Source: Bacillota bacterium (GTDB lineage Bacteria; Bacillota; Clostridia; Lachnospirales; Lachnospiraceae). From it: a stretch of 15,143 nucleotides of DNA. Every line of letters starts with the position of its first letter. Positions within the stretch are counted from its first letter, which is position 1. A program made the translations under genes and the position numbers. Below are positions 7,074-13,877 of the stretch, one piece after another. Below the pieces are notes generated by a model. It saw only the letters and a list, made by a program, of their open reading frames with translations. It ran no database searches and was not told the origin of the DNA. The stretch lies in contig JAEZHX010000284.1 of assembly GCA_023436765.1 (NCBI GenBank), forward strand, positions 1 through 15,143. The letters are read 5' to 3'.

Positions 7074-7757
7074 CTATCCTTTATATCCCTTCATAAGATA
7101 TTGTTCAAAATTATCTATATCGTCCTTCTTACCGACGACAACCATGACATCATTCTCATGCAGCTCCATATTGGCCGTAATATCCGTTGTTGTCTTATTA
7201 TCATGCTCCAGGGCTATGATATTCAGCTTAAACCTACTGCGTAAGCCCGATTCCATAACTGTTTTTCCTGATATCCTTGCAGTTAGCTTAAGTTCCGAGA
7301 TGGATACGTCATCATTCAGTGTGATATAATCCATCAACCTGGAGGACATCAGTTTGTTTGCCAGACGGATTGCCATGTCCCTCTCCGGATAGATTACCTC
7401 AGCCCCCAGCTTCTCCAGGATACTTCCCTGCTCTACACTTAGGGCTTTCGCTATTACCCTCGGTACTCCCATGCTTAAGACATTTAAGGTTGTCAGTATG
7501 CTGACATCCATCTTCTCACCGATGCATACGATTACGGTTCCGCAGTTTTGTATTCCTGCTTCCTCTAAAGTTTCCTTGTTCAATTCTCCTACAACAAAGG
7601 CATTCTCTGTAAAAGGCCTGATTTGTTTGATCTTATTTTCACTGCTGTCCAGTACCAAGACCTCTCTTCCGGCATCAGCCAGAGTTGAAGCGAGCGCAAA
7701 CCCAAACCTCCCCAAGCCTATAATACCGAATTCAATTGCTGGCTTATGATGAAACAT
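7074..7757 (-). CDS. ktrA: Potassium uptake regulatory subunit KtrA (TrkA family)
   Basis: A 227-residue cytoplasmic RCK protein. The N-terminal nucleotide-binding domain shows GIIGLGRFG (residues 11-19, the GxGxxG loop) and VLVLDSSE with Asp37 at the end of the second strand. GAEVIYPERDMAIRLANKL closes the RCK_N part. Residues about 140-227 form a TrkA_C domain, the usual c-di-AMP binding site in Firmicute homologues. Rings of KtrA gate the membrane subunit KtrB in response to ATP/ADP. AGGAGG lies seven bases before the ATG, and the gene starts 12 bases after the ktrB stop, so the two are almost certainly co-transcribed. Length is typical. Confidence 0.93.
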   Translation of the reverse strand: MFHHKPAIEFGIIGLGRFGFALASTLADAGREVLVLDSSENKIKQIRPFTENAFVVGELNKETLEEAGIQNCGTVIVCIGEKMDVSILTTLNVLSMGVPRVIAKALSVEQGSILEKLGAEVIYPERDMAIRLANKLMSSRLMDYITLNDDVSISELKLTARISGKTVMESGLRSRFKLNIIALEHDNKTTTDITANMELHENDVMVVVGKKDDIDNFEQYLMKGYKG

Positions 7758-7769
7758 ACTTCATTCCTC

Positions 7770-9059
7770 CTAACCGATTGTTATACTCTCTTCCGTGTAC
7801 CTGACGCCGGAAGCCGGCTTAGTATACCAGATAGATGCTATTGTCAGCGCCCCCAACCTTCCGGTAAACATTGTCAGTATAAGGATGATTTTACTTAGTA
7901 CGCTTAAATCAGGGGTAATTCCTGTACTTAGTCCCACTGTACCAAAAGCAGATACAGCTTCAAACAATAATTGTATAAAGGTAAATTCTGGTTCTAATAT
8001 ACTCAAAATCAAAGCGTCAATAATTACCAGCATACCGGACAAAAGGGTAATTACAAAGGCCTTCATTACGATTTCATTTGGAATTTTTCGTTTAAATGCC
8101 GTACAGTGCTTATTCGTCGAGGTACTGTAAGCACTTTTAAATAAGGTAAAGAATGTCGTGGTTTTAATTCCTCCGCCGGTGGAACCGGGAGAGGCTCCGA
8201 TAAACATAAGTATGATCAAAATAAACAATCCTGCATTCGTGAAGTTTACTAGTGGAACGGTAGAGAAACCGGCCGTCCTGGCAGAGGTACTGTAGAAGAA
8301 TGCTCCCATCCAGGATATCTCCTCGGTAAGCTTTATCAGAAGAGTTCCGGATAGCAGCAGTAATCCGGTCATAACAAGTACAATTTTGGAGTGTAGACTC
8401 AGCTTACGGAATCTTCTTTTACTGATCACTTCAATAATGACAAAGAAGCCCAGTCCGCCAAATATAACTAATCCACAGGTTGTCAGGCTCAGCAGCACAT
8501 TGTCCTGATATGGAAGTAAGTTTTTGAAACCACCCAGGATGTCAAAGCCTGCATTATTAAAGGATGCCACGGAATGAAACAGGCTAATTCCCATCGCCCT
8601 TGCCGGAGGGTAATCCTGGACAAAGACACTGAAGCTGATGAATGCTCCGAGGGCTTCAAAGCATAATGTCATAATAAGAACCGCTCTGACTATTTTTACG
8701 ATCCCCTTCATAGAATCGAGATTCATGGATTCCTTAATCAGGACTCTCTCACGGAAGGTAACCCTTTTGCCCGCTAACAGGATAAATCCGACTCCAACAG
8801 AGGATACCCCCAAGCCTCCGATCTGGATCAGTAGAGCAATAATGGTCTGTCCGATGGCGTTAAAGCTGTCCGCTGTATCTACAACGATCAGGCCCGTGAC
8901 ACAAACTGCACTGGTTGAGGTAAATAAAGCATCCAATACGGATACATTCATACCTTCCTTCGCAGTAAAAGGTAACGACAAAAGAATCGTTCCTAATATA
9001 ATGACTGCTGCAAAGCCAAGTACAATAATCCTGCCCGGGCTTATTCTCTTATACTTCAT
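7770..9059 (-). CDS. ktrB: Potassium uptake transmembrane subunit KtrB (TrkH family)
   Basis: A 429-residue polytopic membrane protein of the Trk/Ktr/HKT superfamily. All four pore-loop signatures can be read: TSTSAVCVTGLIVVD near residue 47, SVASFNNAGFD in the second repeat, STSARTAGFSTVP in the third, and AFGTVGLSTGITP in the fourth. Each loop has the selectivity-filter glycine. Between them, IGASPGSTGGGIKTTTF matches the conserved segment behind the third loop. The length fits KtrB rather than the longer TrkH. It forms the Na+-dependent K+ channel-transporter with the KtrA made from the next gene. The ATG at 9059 has GAGGTG close upstream. A gap of 64 bases separates it from the upstream CNNM gene on the same strand, with no strong terminator, so read-through is possible. 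Confidence 0.93.
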   Translation of the reverse strand: MKYKRISPGRIIVLGFAAVIILGTILLSLPFTAKEGMNVSVLDALFTSTSAVCVTGLIVVDTADSFNAIGQTIIALLIQIGGLGVSSVGVGFILLAGKRVTFRERVLIKESMNLDSMKGIVKIVRAVLIMTLCFEALGAFISFSVFVQDYPPARAMGISLFHSVASFNNAGFDILGGFKNLLPYQDNVLLSLTTCGLVIFGGLGFFVIIEVISKRRFRKLSLHSKIVLVMTGLLLLSGTLLIKLTEEISWMGAFFYSTSARTAGFSTVPLVNFTNAGLFILIILMFIGASPGSTGGGIKTTTFFTLFKSAYSTSTNKHCTAFKRKIPNEIVMKAFVITLLSGMLVIIDALILSILEPEFTFIQLLFEAVSAFGTVGLSTGITPDLSVLSKIILILTMFTGRLGALTIASIWYTKPASGVRYTEESITIG

Positions 9060-9123
9060 AGCTCACCTCTTCCTTGTCACGTAAGCTCCTTCTGTTTTCA
9101 TTCCCCCTGTAGGGCAAACCAGA

Positions 9124-10458
9124 TTATTCCTCTCCATCCTTACGGCTCCCTATATAGAGTTTTACTTTATCAATTCTCTTATGTTTTACACTCACCAACC
9201 GAAATACCAGGTGATCGATTTCAATGACCCTGTCATCCCTCTCCTGAGGAATGGATCCGATTTCTTCAATCAGATACCCCGAGATAGTATCATAATTCTC
9301 GGAGTAGAGATCCAGATCCAAACGGTTATTCAGTTCATCGATCGTAACCATTCCATCGATCAGATAGGTATTCTCATCCAGTTTATTAATCTTAACGGAA
9401 TCCGGATCATATTCATCCTCAATATCGCCCATGATCTCTTCAACTAGATCCTCCATGGTTACAATACCGGAGAAGCCTCCATATTCATCAATCAAGACAG
9501 CAATCTGCTTCCTGGTTTGCTGTAATTCCCTGAAGAGGTCTCTTGCGATTTTACTCTCCGGAACAAGATAGGGCTTTCTTAGGATGTCTCTCAGATTAAC
9601 ATTCTCAAATCCCTTTGATATTGCCTGCTTTAGGAAATCCTTAATAAACAGGATTCCTACTATATTATCGATATCTTCCTCATATACCGGAATTCTTGTA
9701 TACCTCGCTTCCAGAAGCTCCGGCATGTACTCCTCCTTCGGTGCAGTGATATCAATTGCAAATACATTAATCCGCGGAGTCATGATCTCCTTCGCTGATT
9801 TATCATCAAACTCCATGATGGAATTAATCATTTCTCTTTCCTTCTTATTTAATACACCGTGGACCTGTCCCTCCTTCACCAGGGACTTAATCTCCTCCCT
9901 GGACAGCATCTCCTCTGTATTCCCCTCCTTCATGCCGAAGGGTTTGGTCAATAGATTGGTTGAGAAGGTCAAAAGCTTAATGAACGGGGATGCAATCCTG
10001 GCAACCATCCGTACCGGCTTAACGCAAAAAAGGCTGATTGCTTCCGGTTTCTGCAGGGCAATTCTCTTCGGCACCAATTCACCGAAAACCAGTGTGAAGT
10101 ACGAAAGTATTAAGGTTACAAGAATCAAAGATAACTGTGGTCCATAAGAAATGTGGAATCTTTCTAATAACTCTCCCACCGGAGCCGATAGTCCGGCAGC
10201 AGCCGCTGCACTGGAGAAGAAGCCTGCCAGGGTAATTGCGACCTGTATGGTGGACAGGAATTTTGTAGGCTCATCCAGAAACTTAAGCACAAGCTTAGCA
10301 CTATCCTTGCCCTCATCAGCATATTTTCTTATTTTGTTCTTATTCACCGATACCATTGCCATCTCGGCACACGCAAAAAAGGAGTTAACTAAAGTAAGTA
10401 TAACTAAAATAGTAATCTGAACTAAAATATTTCCAGCGTCAGGGTCTGCGTCTTCCAT
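9124..10458 (-). CDS. CNNM/HlyC-CorC family membrane protein with paired CBS domains
   Basis: A 444-residue protein of the family often annotated as hemolysin or HlyC/CorC; homologues are linked to Mg2+ or Co2+ efflux. It has an N-terminal CNNM (DUF21) membrane domain with LVNSFFACAEMAMVSVNKNK and VFGELVPKRIALQKPE. A CBS pair follows (IMTPRINVFAIDI, ARYTRIPVYEEDIDNIVGI, then QIAVLIDEYGGFSGIVTMED), and a CorC_HlyC domain ends it. The open frame extends 50 codons further upstream into the palindromic element at 10549-10761, but the true start is judged to be the ATG at 10458. GGAGG precedes it by nine bases, MEDADPDAGNILVQ leads straight into the first helix, and a promoter-like element lies between the two. 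The ion transported cannot be told from sequence. Confidence 0.9.
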   Translation of the reverse strand: MEDADPDAGNILVQITILVILTLVNSFFACAEMAMVSVNKNKIRKYADEGKDSAKLVLKFLDEPTKFLSTIQVAITLAGFFSSAAAAAGLSAPVGELLERFHISYGPQLSLILVTLILSYFTLVFGELVPKRIALQKPEAISLFCVKPVRMVARIASPFIKLLTFSTNLLTKPFGMKEGNTEEMLSREEIKSLVKEGQVHGVLNKKEREMINSIMEFDDKSAKEIMTPRINVFAIDITAPKEEYMPELLEARYTRIPVYEEDIDNIVGILFIKDFLKQAISKGFENVNLRDILRKPYLVPESKIARDLFRELQQTRKQIAVLIDEYGGFSGIVTMEDLVEEIMGDIEDEYDPDSVKINKLDENTYLIDGMVTIDELNNRLDLDLYSENYDTISGYLIEEIGSIPQERDDRVIEIDHLVFRLVSVKHKRIDKVKLYIGSRKDGEE

Positions 10459-10506
10459 TATCAATATTCCTCCAAAAGTACATTCTGATACATAGGTACA
10501 GAACAT

Positions 10507-10515
10507 AGTATACCA
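10507..10515 (-). promoter_or_regulatory. Extended -10 promoter candidate for the CNNM gene
   Basis: On the minus strand TGG-TATACT (10507-10515) is an extended -10 motif about 50 bases before the 10458 start codon. No good -35 hexamer is present at 16-18 bases, as is common for extended -10 promoters. It lies between the MITE-like element and the gene. Confidence 0.45.
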
Positions 10516-10548
10516 TACATTCTCAAAAAATCCATGCAAAATAATAGA

Positions 10549-10761
10549 GGGGCTGTTTCTTAATGGCTTAGAGATACAAGAGGCTCCATATATGTTCCCC
10601 TCACACACTGGTTCCTGGACAGATTTTGATTATGTATGCCATCTTCGGACATAAATGTCCGCATCTGTCATTACATAATCCTCAATCTGTTCAGCAAACA
10701 GTGCATTATGGGGAACATAAAGGGCCTCTTGTATTCTTTAAACTTATTGTGAAACAGCCCC
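10549..10761. mobile_element. MITE-like 213-base palindromic element
   Basis: Terminal arms GGGGCTGTTTC (10549-10559) and GAAACAGCCCC (10751-10761) are perfect reverse complements of 11 bases. Pairing continues inward: ACAAGAGGC with GCCTCTTGT, ATGTTCCCC with GGGGAACAT, and a more diverged stretch around ACAGATT/AATCTGT and ATTATGTA/TACATAAT. It ends in a central GGACAT-aa-ATGTCC (10647-10660). The whole element can fold into one long imperfect hairpin. It encodes no transposase. The GGGGCTGTTTC end resembles insertion-sequence termini of Firmicutes, but I cannot assign a family. No clear target-site duplication is visible. It lies between two minus-strand genes and could terminate or insulate transcription. 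Confidence 0.75.
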
Positions 10762-10831
10762 ATTTACATTTTTGATGAAGAATGCCTGACACTTATCCTA
10801 TGTAGCTATATCATAGTGATTACGATGCGGC

Positions 10832-11533
10832 TTAATTACAAAGGAACTTTGGCTTAACAAAGGTAACTCCTGCTTCCAGGGTGCGGTCAATAATATCATA
10901 GAAATATCCCGGAATAAGCTCATCCGACAGAGTGTGATCATGAATTAGAATAATATTATGTGCACCGGGGGTATGGAGGCTTCCTCCATTAGCCGGGCTC
11001 GGGTTATCAATATGCTCCTTAATCATAGGATAGGAGAAGGTTTTGTCATAGTGCAAACGGTACTCCTCATAGTCGAAGGTCCAGAAGGTGTCATAATCCT
11101 GATCATGCTTTTGGTCATAATACCAGTCAAAGGTGATAGGACTGTAATCTAGTTTACAGAAATGATGGGATGCAAGATACAGTTGGAGCGCCTCTTTCTT
11201 CTCTCCACCCTTATCCCCATAAGGGAAGCGGAAAAGCTTAACCTCACGCTTCACACCTGCTTCTTGATAAAGACCGTTAATTACTTCTTCCTGGCGTTCA
11301 ATCTCCTCAAGGCATTGTGCCAGGGAGATCTCGGAAAAATGAGGGTGTGAAAAGGTATGGTTTCCGATATATGCACCCTTCTGAATAGCATAGATGGCAT
11401 TTTCTCTGGCTTCCTCCACCCGTTCACCCCAGAAGAACATGATAGGTACGATATTCCTTTCAAGAAGATAATCCAATATTTGTTTTGTATTCCTAGTAGG
11501 ACCGTCATCGATGGTCAAGTATGCAGTACTCAT
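10832..11533 (-). CDS. Polysaccharide deacetylase family (NodB-homology) protein, no signal peptide
   Basis: A 233-residue carbohydrate esterase family 4-type protein. TIDDGP (residues 7-12) supplies Asp9 and Asp10, NHTFSHP supplies the metal-binding His59 and His63, and FRFPYGD (101-107) carries the conserved Arg102. ILIHDH near the C-terminus supplies the second catalytic His motif. All core motifs are therefore present, so a metal-dependent N- or O-deacetylase is likely. There is no signal peptide or membrane segment, so it appears cytoplasmic; the sugar substrate is unknown. The start is set at the ATG at 11533, eight bases after AAGGAAG; a GTG at 11542 abuts the ribosome binding site and is less likely. 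Downstream is the MITE-like element. Confidence 0.85.
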   Translation of the reverse strand: MSTAYLTIDDGPTRNTKQILDYLLERNIVPIMFFWGERVEEARENAIYAIQKGAYIGNHTFSHPHFSEISLAQCLEEIERQEEVINGLYQEAGVKREVKLFRFPYGDKGGEKKEALQLYLASHHFCKLDYSPITFDWYYDQKHDQDYDTFWTFDYEEYRLHYDKTFSYPMIKEHIDNPSPANGGSLHTPGAHNIILIHDHTLSDELIPGYFYDIIDRTLEAGVTFVKPKFLCN

Positions 11534-11609
11534 AATTGACACTTCCTTTCGTTTGATACCTTTATGATATCATATTATCTCATAGAGTTCCAGAATACAT
11601 TGGATGATT

Positions 11610-11900
11610 CTATACTAAAGCAAAAATGATTGACATTACAGATACAAAGAGTGAAAACAGGGTGATACCGACAAAGAAGGTCACCATCTTTCTTATGGTG
11701 GTAATATCCTTAGCCTGCTTGGCTAAAATAGCAGTGTTAATCTCATCTGAAGACAGCTCACTATCGTAGATCAGATAGGAACGTCCGTCTTTTCTGTAGA
11801 TCTCGTCTTCGCCATACTGATCGGCAGCATTCTCATTCAGATATTTTTCTTTATGGATTCCCAAATCAACCAAGTTGATCTTCAAGTCTTTCTTTGTCAT
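11610..11900 (-). CDS. Small membrane-anchored protein of unknown function
   Basis: I do not recognise this 96-residue protein. Residues 1-70 are polar and charged (MTKKDLKINLVDLGIHKEKY, then a Glu/Asp/Tyr-rich part, then SSDEINTAILAKQAKDITTI). Residues 72-94 form one hydrophobic helix ending at the C-terminus (FFVGITLFSLFVSVMSIIFA), suggesting a tail-anchored topology with the head in the cytoplasm. The ATG at 11900 has AGGAG about 11 bases upstream and a second AGG closer. An excellent sigma A-type promoter lies upstream at 11944-11972, which supports real expression. It is divergent from the mod operon and 76 bases upstream of the deacetylase gene on the same strand. Confidence 0.7.
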   Translation of the reverse strand: MTKKDLKINLVDLGIHKEKYLNENAADQYGEDEIYRKDGRSYLIYDSELSSDEINTAILAKQAKDITTIRKMVTFFVGITLFSLFVSVMSIIFALV

Positions 11901-11943
11901 AATCCTATCTCCTAATCATTATTCTATTCAGTAATTAGATTAC

Positions 11944-11972
11944 ATTATAAGACATTGTCTCTATTATTTCAA
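11944..11972 (-). promoter_or_regulatory. Sigma A-type promoter for the 96-residue protein gene
   Basis: On the minus strand TTGAAA (11967-11972) and TATAAT (11944-11949) are exactly 17 bases apart, and the predicted start falls about 35 bases before the ATG at 11900. It is among the best consensus matches in the window. Confidence 0.75.
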
Positions 11973-12015
11973 CAAATTTGACAATTATTAGTGTTAAGAA
12001 AGTATGAAGGTTTGC

Positions 12016-12029
12016 ATTACATATGTAAT
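12016..12029. promoter_or_regulatory. 14-base perfect palindrome upstream of the mod promoter, possible operator
   Basis: ATTACATATGTAAT is a perfect palindrome 26 bases upstream of the -35 hexamer at 12056. Eleven bases of it, ACATATGTAAT, recur at 14936-14946, just upstream of the second leader beyond modC. Recurrence before two related leaders suggests a transcription factor site. It does not resemble the ModE site known from enterobacteria. Confidence 0.45.
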
Positions 12030-12055
12030 TAAATCATAAAATGGTAAATTAGATA

Positions 12056-12085
12056 TTGACAAAAGCTATTCCATACGGCTATAAT
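12056..12085 (+). promoter_or_regulatory. Sigma A-type promoter for the mod leader
   Basis: A perfect TTGACA (12056-12061) and a perfect TATAAT (12080-12085) are separated by 18 bases. Transcription would start near 12092, giving a leader of about 215 bases before modA with an intrinsic terminator inside it. Confidence 0.8.
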
Positions 12086-12091
12086 ACATTT

Positions 12092-12209
12092 CAAAAATTT
12101 GTAATTGCTAGAAGAAACAGACTGACAGCAATCATAGGGGATAATAATGGTGTTATCGTCATAGTGAATGACAGAGGCGTCTTAGGATATTACTAAGACG
12201 CCTTTTTTT
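12092..12209 (+). ncRNA. Attenuator leader of modABC, candidate ANTAR-type two-hairpin target
   Basis: The leader begins near 12092 and carries a 5' box GTAATTGCTA (12101-12110) followed by GAAACA. Hairpin one is GATAAT-AATGGT-GTTATC (12140-12157): six base pairs counting one G-U, with a six-base loop that has A first and G fourth. Twelve bases later GAC-AGAGGC-GTC (12170-12181) is a short stem with another A1/G4 hexaloop, and its 3' arm is part of the terminator stem at 12175-12203. Two hexaloop hairpins with A1 and G4, the second overlapping a terminator, are the known signature for binding by ANTAR-domain antiterminators such as EutV and NasR. No such regulator gene is in the window. The stem of hairpin two is only three pairs, so the class assignment is inference; that this is an attenuator is well supported. 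Confidence 0.6.
12175..12209 (+). terminator. Intrinsic terminator inside the mod leader
   Basis: AGGCGTCTTA (12175-12184) and TAAGACGCCT (12194-12203) form a perfect ten-base-pair stem with a nine-base loop followed by seven T residues. It lies between the mod promoter and modA, so most transcripts should stop here unless antitermination occurs. Confidence 0.93.
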
Positions 12210-12308
12210 ATCATTGAATGCATGCCAGGCTGGTCATTAATGATATCACAGGCAAAGTGAATGACGAGTAGCGCTAGACTGATAAATGATGAAGAAAGGG
12301 TGAGATAG

Positions 12309-13088
12309 CTGAAGAAAAAAGGTTTTGGGAAAGGACTGTTATGCATTGTCCTTTTGATGATTAGCCCGCTTCTGGCTGGCTGTGATACAAAGGAGAAACA
12401 TCAGAAGGAGCTCCTGGTGGGGGCAGCAGCGAGCCTGAAGACAGTGATGGAGAAGCTAAAGGTAAATTACGAGGAGGAGAAGGACATCTCTCTGGTCTTC
12501 ACCTATGCAAGCTCGGGAACCCTGGAGCAGCAAATACGTCAGGGTGCTCCGATGGATCTGTTCCTATCTGCCTCCGGAACACAAATTAGGTCCTTATCTG
12601 AGGATCAGTACCTGATTGAGGAAACAGTTACGGACCTGGTTGAGAACAGGATTACTCTGATTATACCAGCCGACAGTGATTTAGACCTTATAGGGTTTGA
12701 GGATATCACCAGAGCATCTAGAATTGCCATTGGAGATCCTGAATCGGTTCCGGCCGGGAGTTATGCCTGTGAGGTATTTGATTACTACGGCATACTGGAG
12801 GAGGTTAAGAAATCAGCGGTTTACGGTAAGGATGTGACTGAGGTACTCACCTGGGTCAGCTCCGGGAATGCGGATGCCGGTGTGGTATATGCTACGGATG
12901 CAGCTACGACGGATCAGGTGACTGTAGCTGCGACTGCTCCTGCACAGAGCCATAGCAGAGTAGTATATCCTGCAGCTGTGGTAAGGGAAACAAAGCGGGA
13001 GGCTGCTGCAAAGGAATTCCTCGAATATCTTATGTCAGAGGAAGCGCAAAAAGTTTTTATGGAATGCGGTTTTATCCCTGTGAATTGA
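12309..13088 (+). CDS. modA: Molybdate ABC transporter substrate-binding lipoprotein ModA
   Basis: A periplasmic-binding-protein type lipoprotein that would capture molybdate or tungstate outside the membrane and pass it to ModBC. Family features include LLVGAAASLKTVMEKLK, YASSGTLEQQIRQGAPMDLF, LSASGTQIRSL, VENRITLIIP and SGNADAGVVYATDA. A lipobox LLAGC and a hydrophobic stretch precede the mature Cys. Start choice is unusual: the only good signal peptide begins LKKKGFGKG at a CTG (12309), which follows GGGTGAG by four bases and comes just after an in-frame TAG at 12306. The first conventional alternative is a TTG at 12354, which would give only MMISPLLAGC with no charged start. From CTG the protein has 259 residues. 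The gene lies behind an attenuator. Confidence 0.88.
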   Translation: MKKKGFGKGLLCIVLLMISPLLAGCDTKEKHQKELLVGAAASLKTVMEKLKVNYEEEKDISLVFTYASSGTLEQQIRQGAPMDLFLSASGTQIRSLSEDQYLIEETVTDLVENRITLIIPADSDLDLIGFEDITRASRIAIGDPESVPAGSYACEVFDYYGILEEVKKSAVYGKDVTEVLTWVSSGNADAGVVYATDAATTDQVTVAATAPAQSHSRVVYPAAVVRETKREAAAKEFLEYLMSEEAQKVFMECGFIPVN

Positions 13089-13184
13089 GAAATAGCCTGG
13101 ATCGGGAAGTCGCATGGAACGAGATAAGGCTATCAGAATGGATACTATAAATATTTGATTGAGCGGCAGCAGGGAGGAACGCCT

Positions 13185-13877
13185 ATGGATTGGTCACCGT
13201 TATGGATTTCATCACAGATTGCGATACCGGCAACTGTTATCACTGTATTACTGGGTGTCTTCTGTGCCTGGAGGGTATACAGGTCTGAGAGGAGCAGCAG
13301 AAGGGTGATGGATGTGTTGCTTACTCTTCCTTTGGTGTTACCACCGACGGTAGCAGGCTTTCTTCTGCTGATGCTGTTTGGCAAGAACGGATTTCTCGGC
13401 AAGCCGTTATACCATATGGGAATTAGGCTGGTATTTACGAAGACGGCAGCTGTCATAGCGGCAGTAACAATCTCCTTCCCATTAATGTACCGGTCTGCAA
13501 AAGCTGCGTTCGAACAGGTGGACCCTAAGCTTGTTCACGCTGCACGAACCTTGGGAATGACGGAGTTCAGAATCTTCCGGAGGATACTTCTGCCGTTGGC
13601 ACTACCGGGTGTCATCTCCGGGACTATCCTATCCTTTGCCAGGGCCTTGGGTGAGTTTGGTGCTACCTTAATGATTGCGGGTAATATACCGGGAGTAACT
13701 CAGACCCTGCCGCAGGCAATCTATATGGACATTCAAAGCGGACAGACCGGAGAAGCCACCGGTTGGGTACTGATCTTATTGATTATGTCCTTTGTTATGA
13801 TTCTTGGTATGAATGTGATATCACTTCGGAAAATGAAATGGGAGAGAAAACCGTATGAGCATAGTCGTAAAGATTGA
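13185..13877 (+). CDS. modB: Molybdate ABC transporter permease ModB
   Basis: A 230-residue ABC permease with about five or six membrane helices and the size usual for ModB. LPLVLPPTVAGFLLL is the typical early segment. VHAARTLGMTEFRIFRRI with LPLALPG forms the EAA cytoplasmic loop that contacts the ATPase. SFARALGEFGATLMIAGNIP is a strong ModB-type signature. The ATG at 13185 has GGGAGGA seven bases upstream; an in-frame TTG at 13155 lacks such a site. The 96-base gap after modA contains an inverted repeat (ATAGCCT 13092-13098, AGGCTAT 13127-13133) of unknown role. The end overlaps modC by 23 bases, implying coupled translation. Confidence 0.93.
   Translation: MDWSPLWISSQIAIPATVITVLLGVFCAWRVYRSERSSRRVMDVLLTLPLVLPPTVAGFLLLMLFGKNGFLGKPLYHMGIRLVFTKTAAVIAAVTISFPLMYRSAKAAFEQVDPKLVHAARTLGMTEFRIFRRILLPLALPGVISGTILSFARALGEFGATLMIAGNIPGVTQTLPQAIYMDIQSGQTGEATGWVLILLIMSFVMILGMNVISLRKMKWERKPYEHSRKD

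Larger units (their letters stand above)
11973..12308. other. Control region between divergent small-protein gene and modABC
   Basis: No protein gene is supported here. The region holds a TTTGACAATT sequence (about 11977-11986), the palindrome at 12016-12029, the mod promoter (12056-12085), the attenuator-like leader (12092-12209), and about 100 bases between the terminator and modA in which I see no strong structure. A GGGTGAG ribosome binding site precedes modA. Confidence 0.6.

Noticed and set aside
9060..9123. c-di-AMP riboswitch upstream of ktrB
   Set aside because: Only 64 bases separate ktrB from the preceding gene, far too short for that riboswitch, and no matching conserved sequence is present.
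10459..10608. Fifty-codon N-terminal extension of the CNNM protein reaching into the palindromic element
   Set aside because: The extension has no ribosome binding site, overlaps a MITE-like repeat and an extended -10 promoter, and the start at 10458 has a well-placed GGAGG and leads straight into the first membrane helix.
12092..12209. Molybdenum cofactor (Moco) or other named metabolite riboswitch upstream of modA
   Set aside because: I could not match the conserved elements of the Moco RNA or of the other riboswitch classes I know; the two-hairpin ANTAR-like reading explains the shared boxes better. A covariance-model search would settle it.
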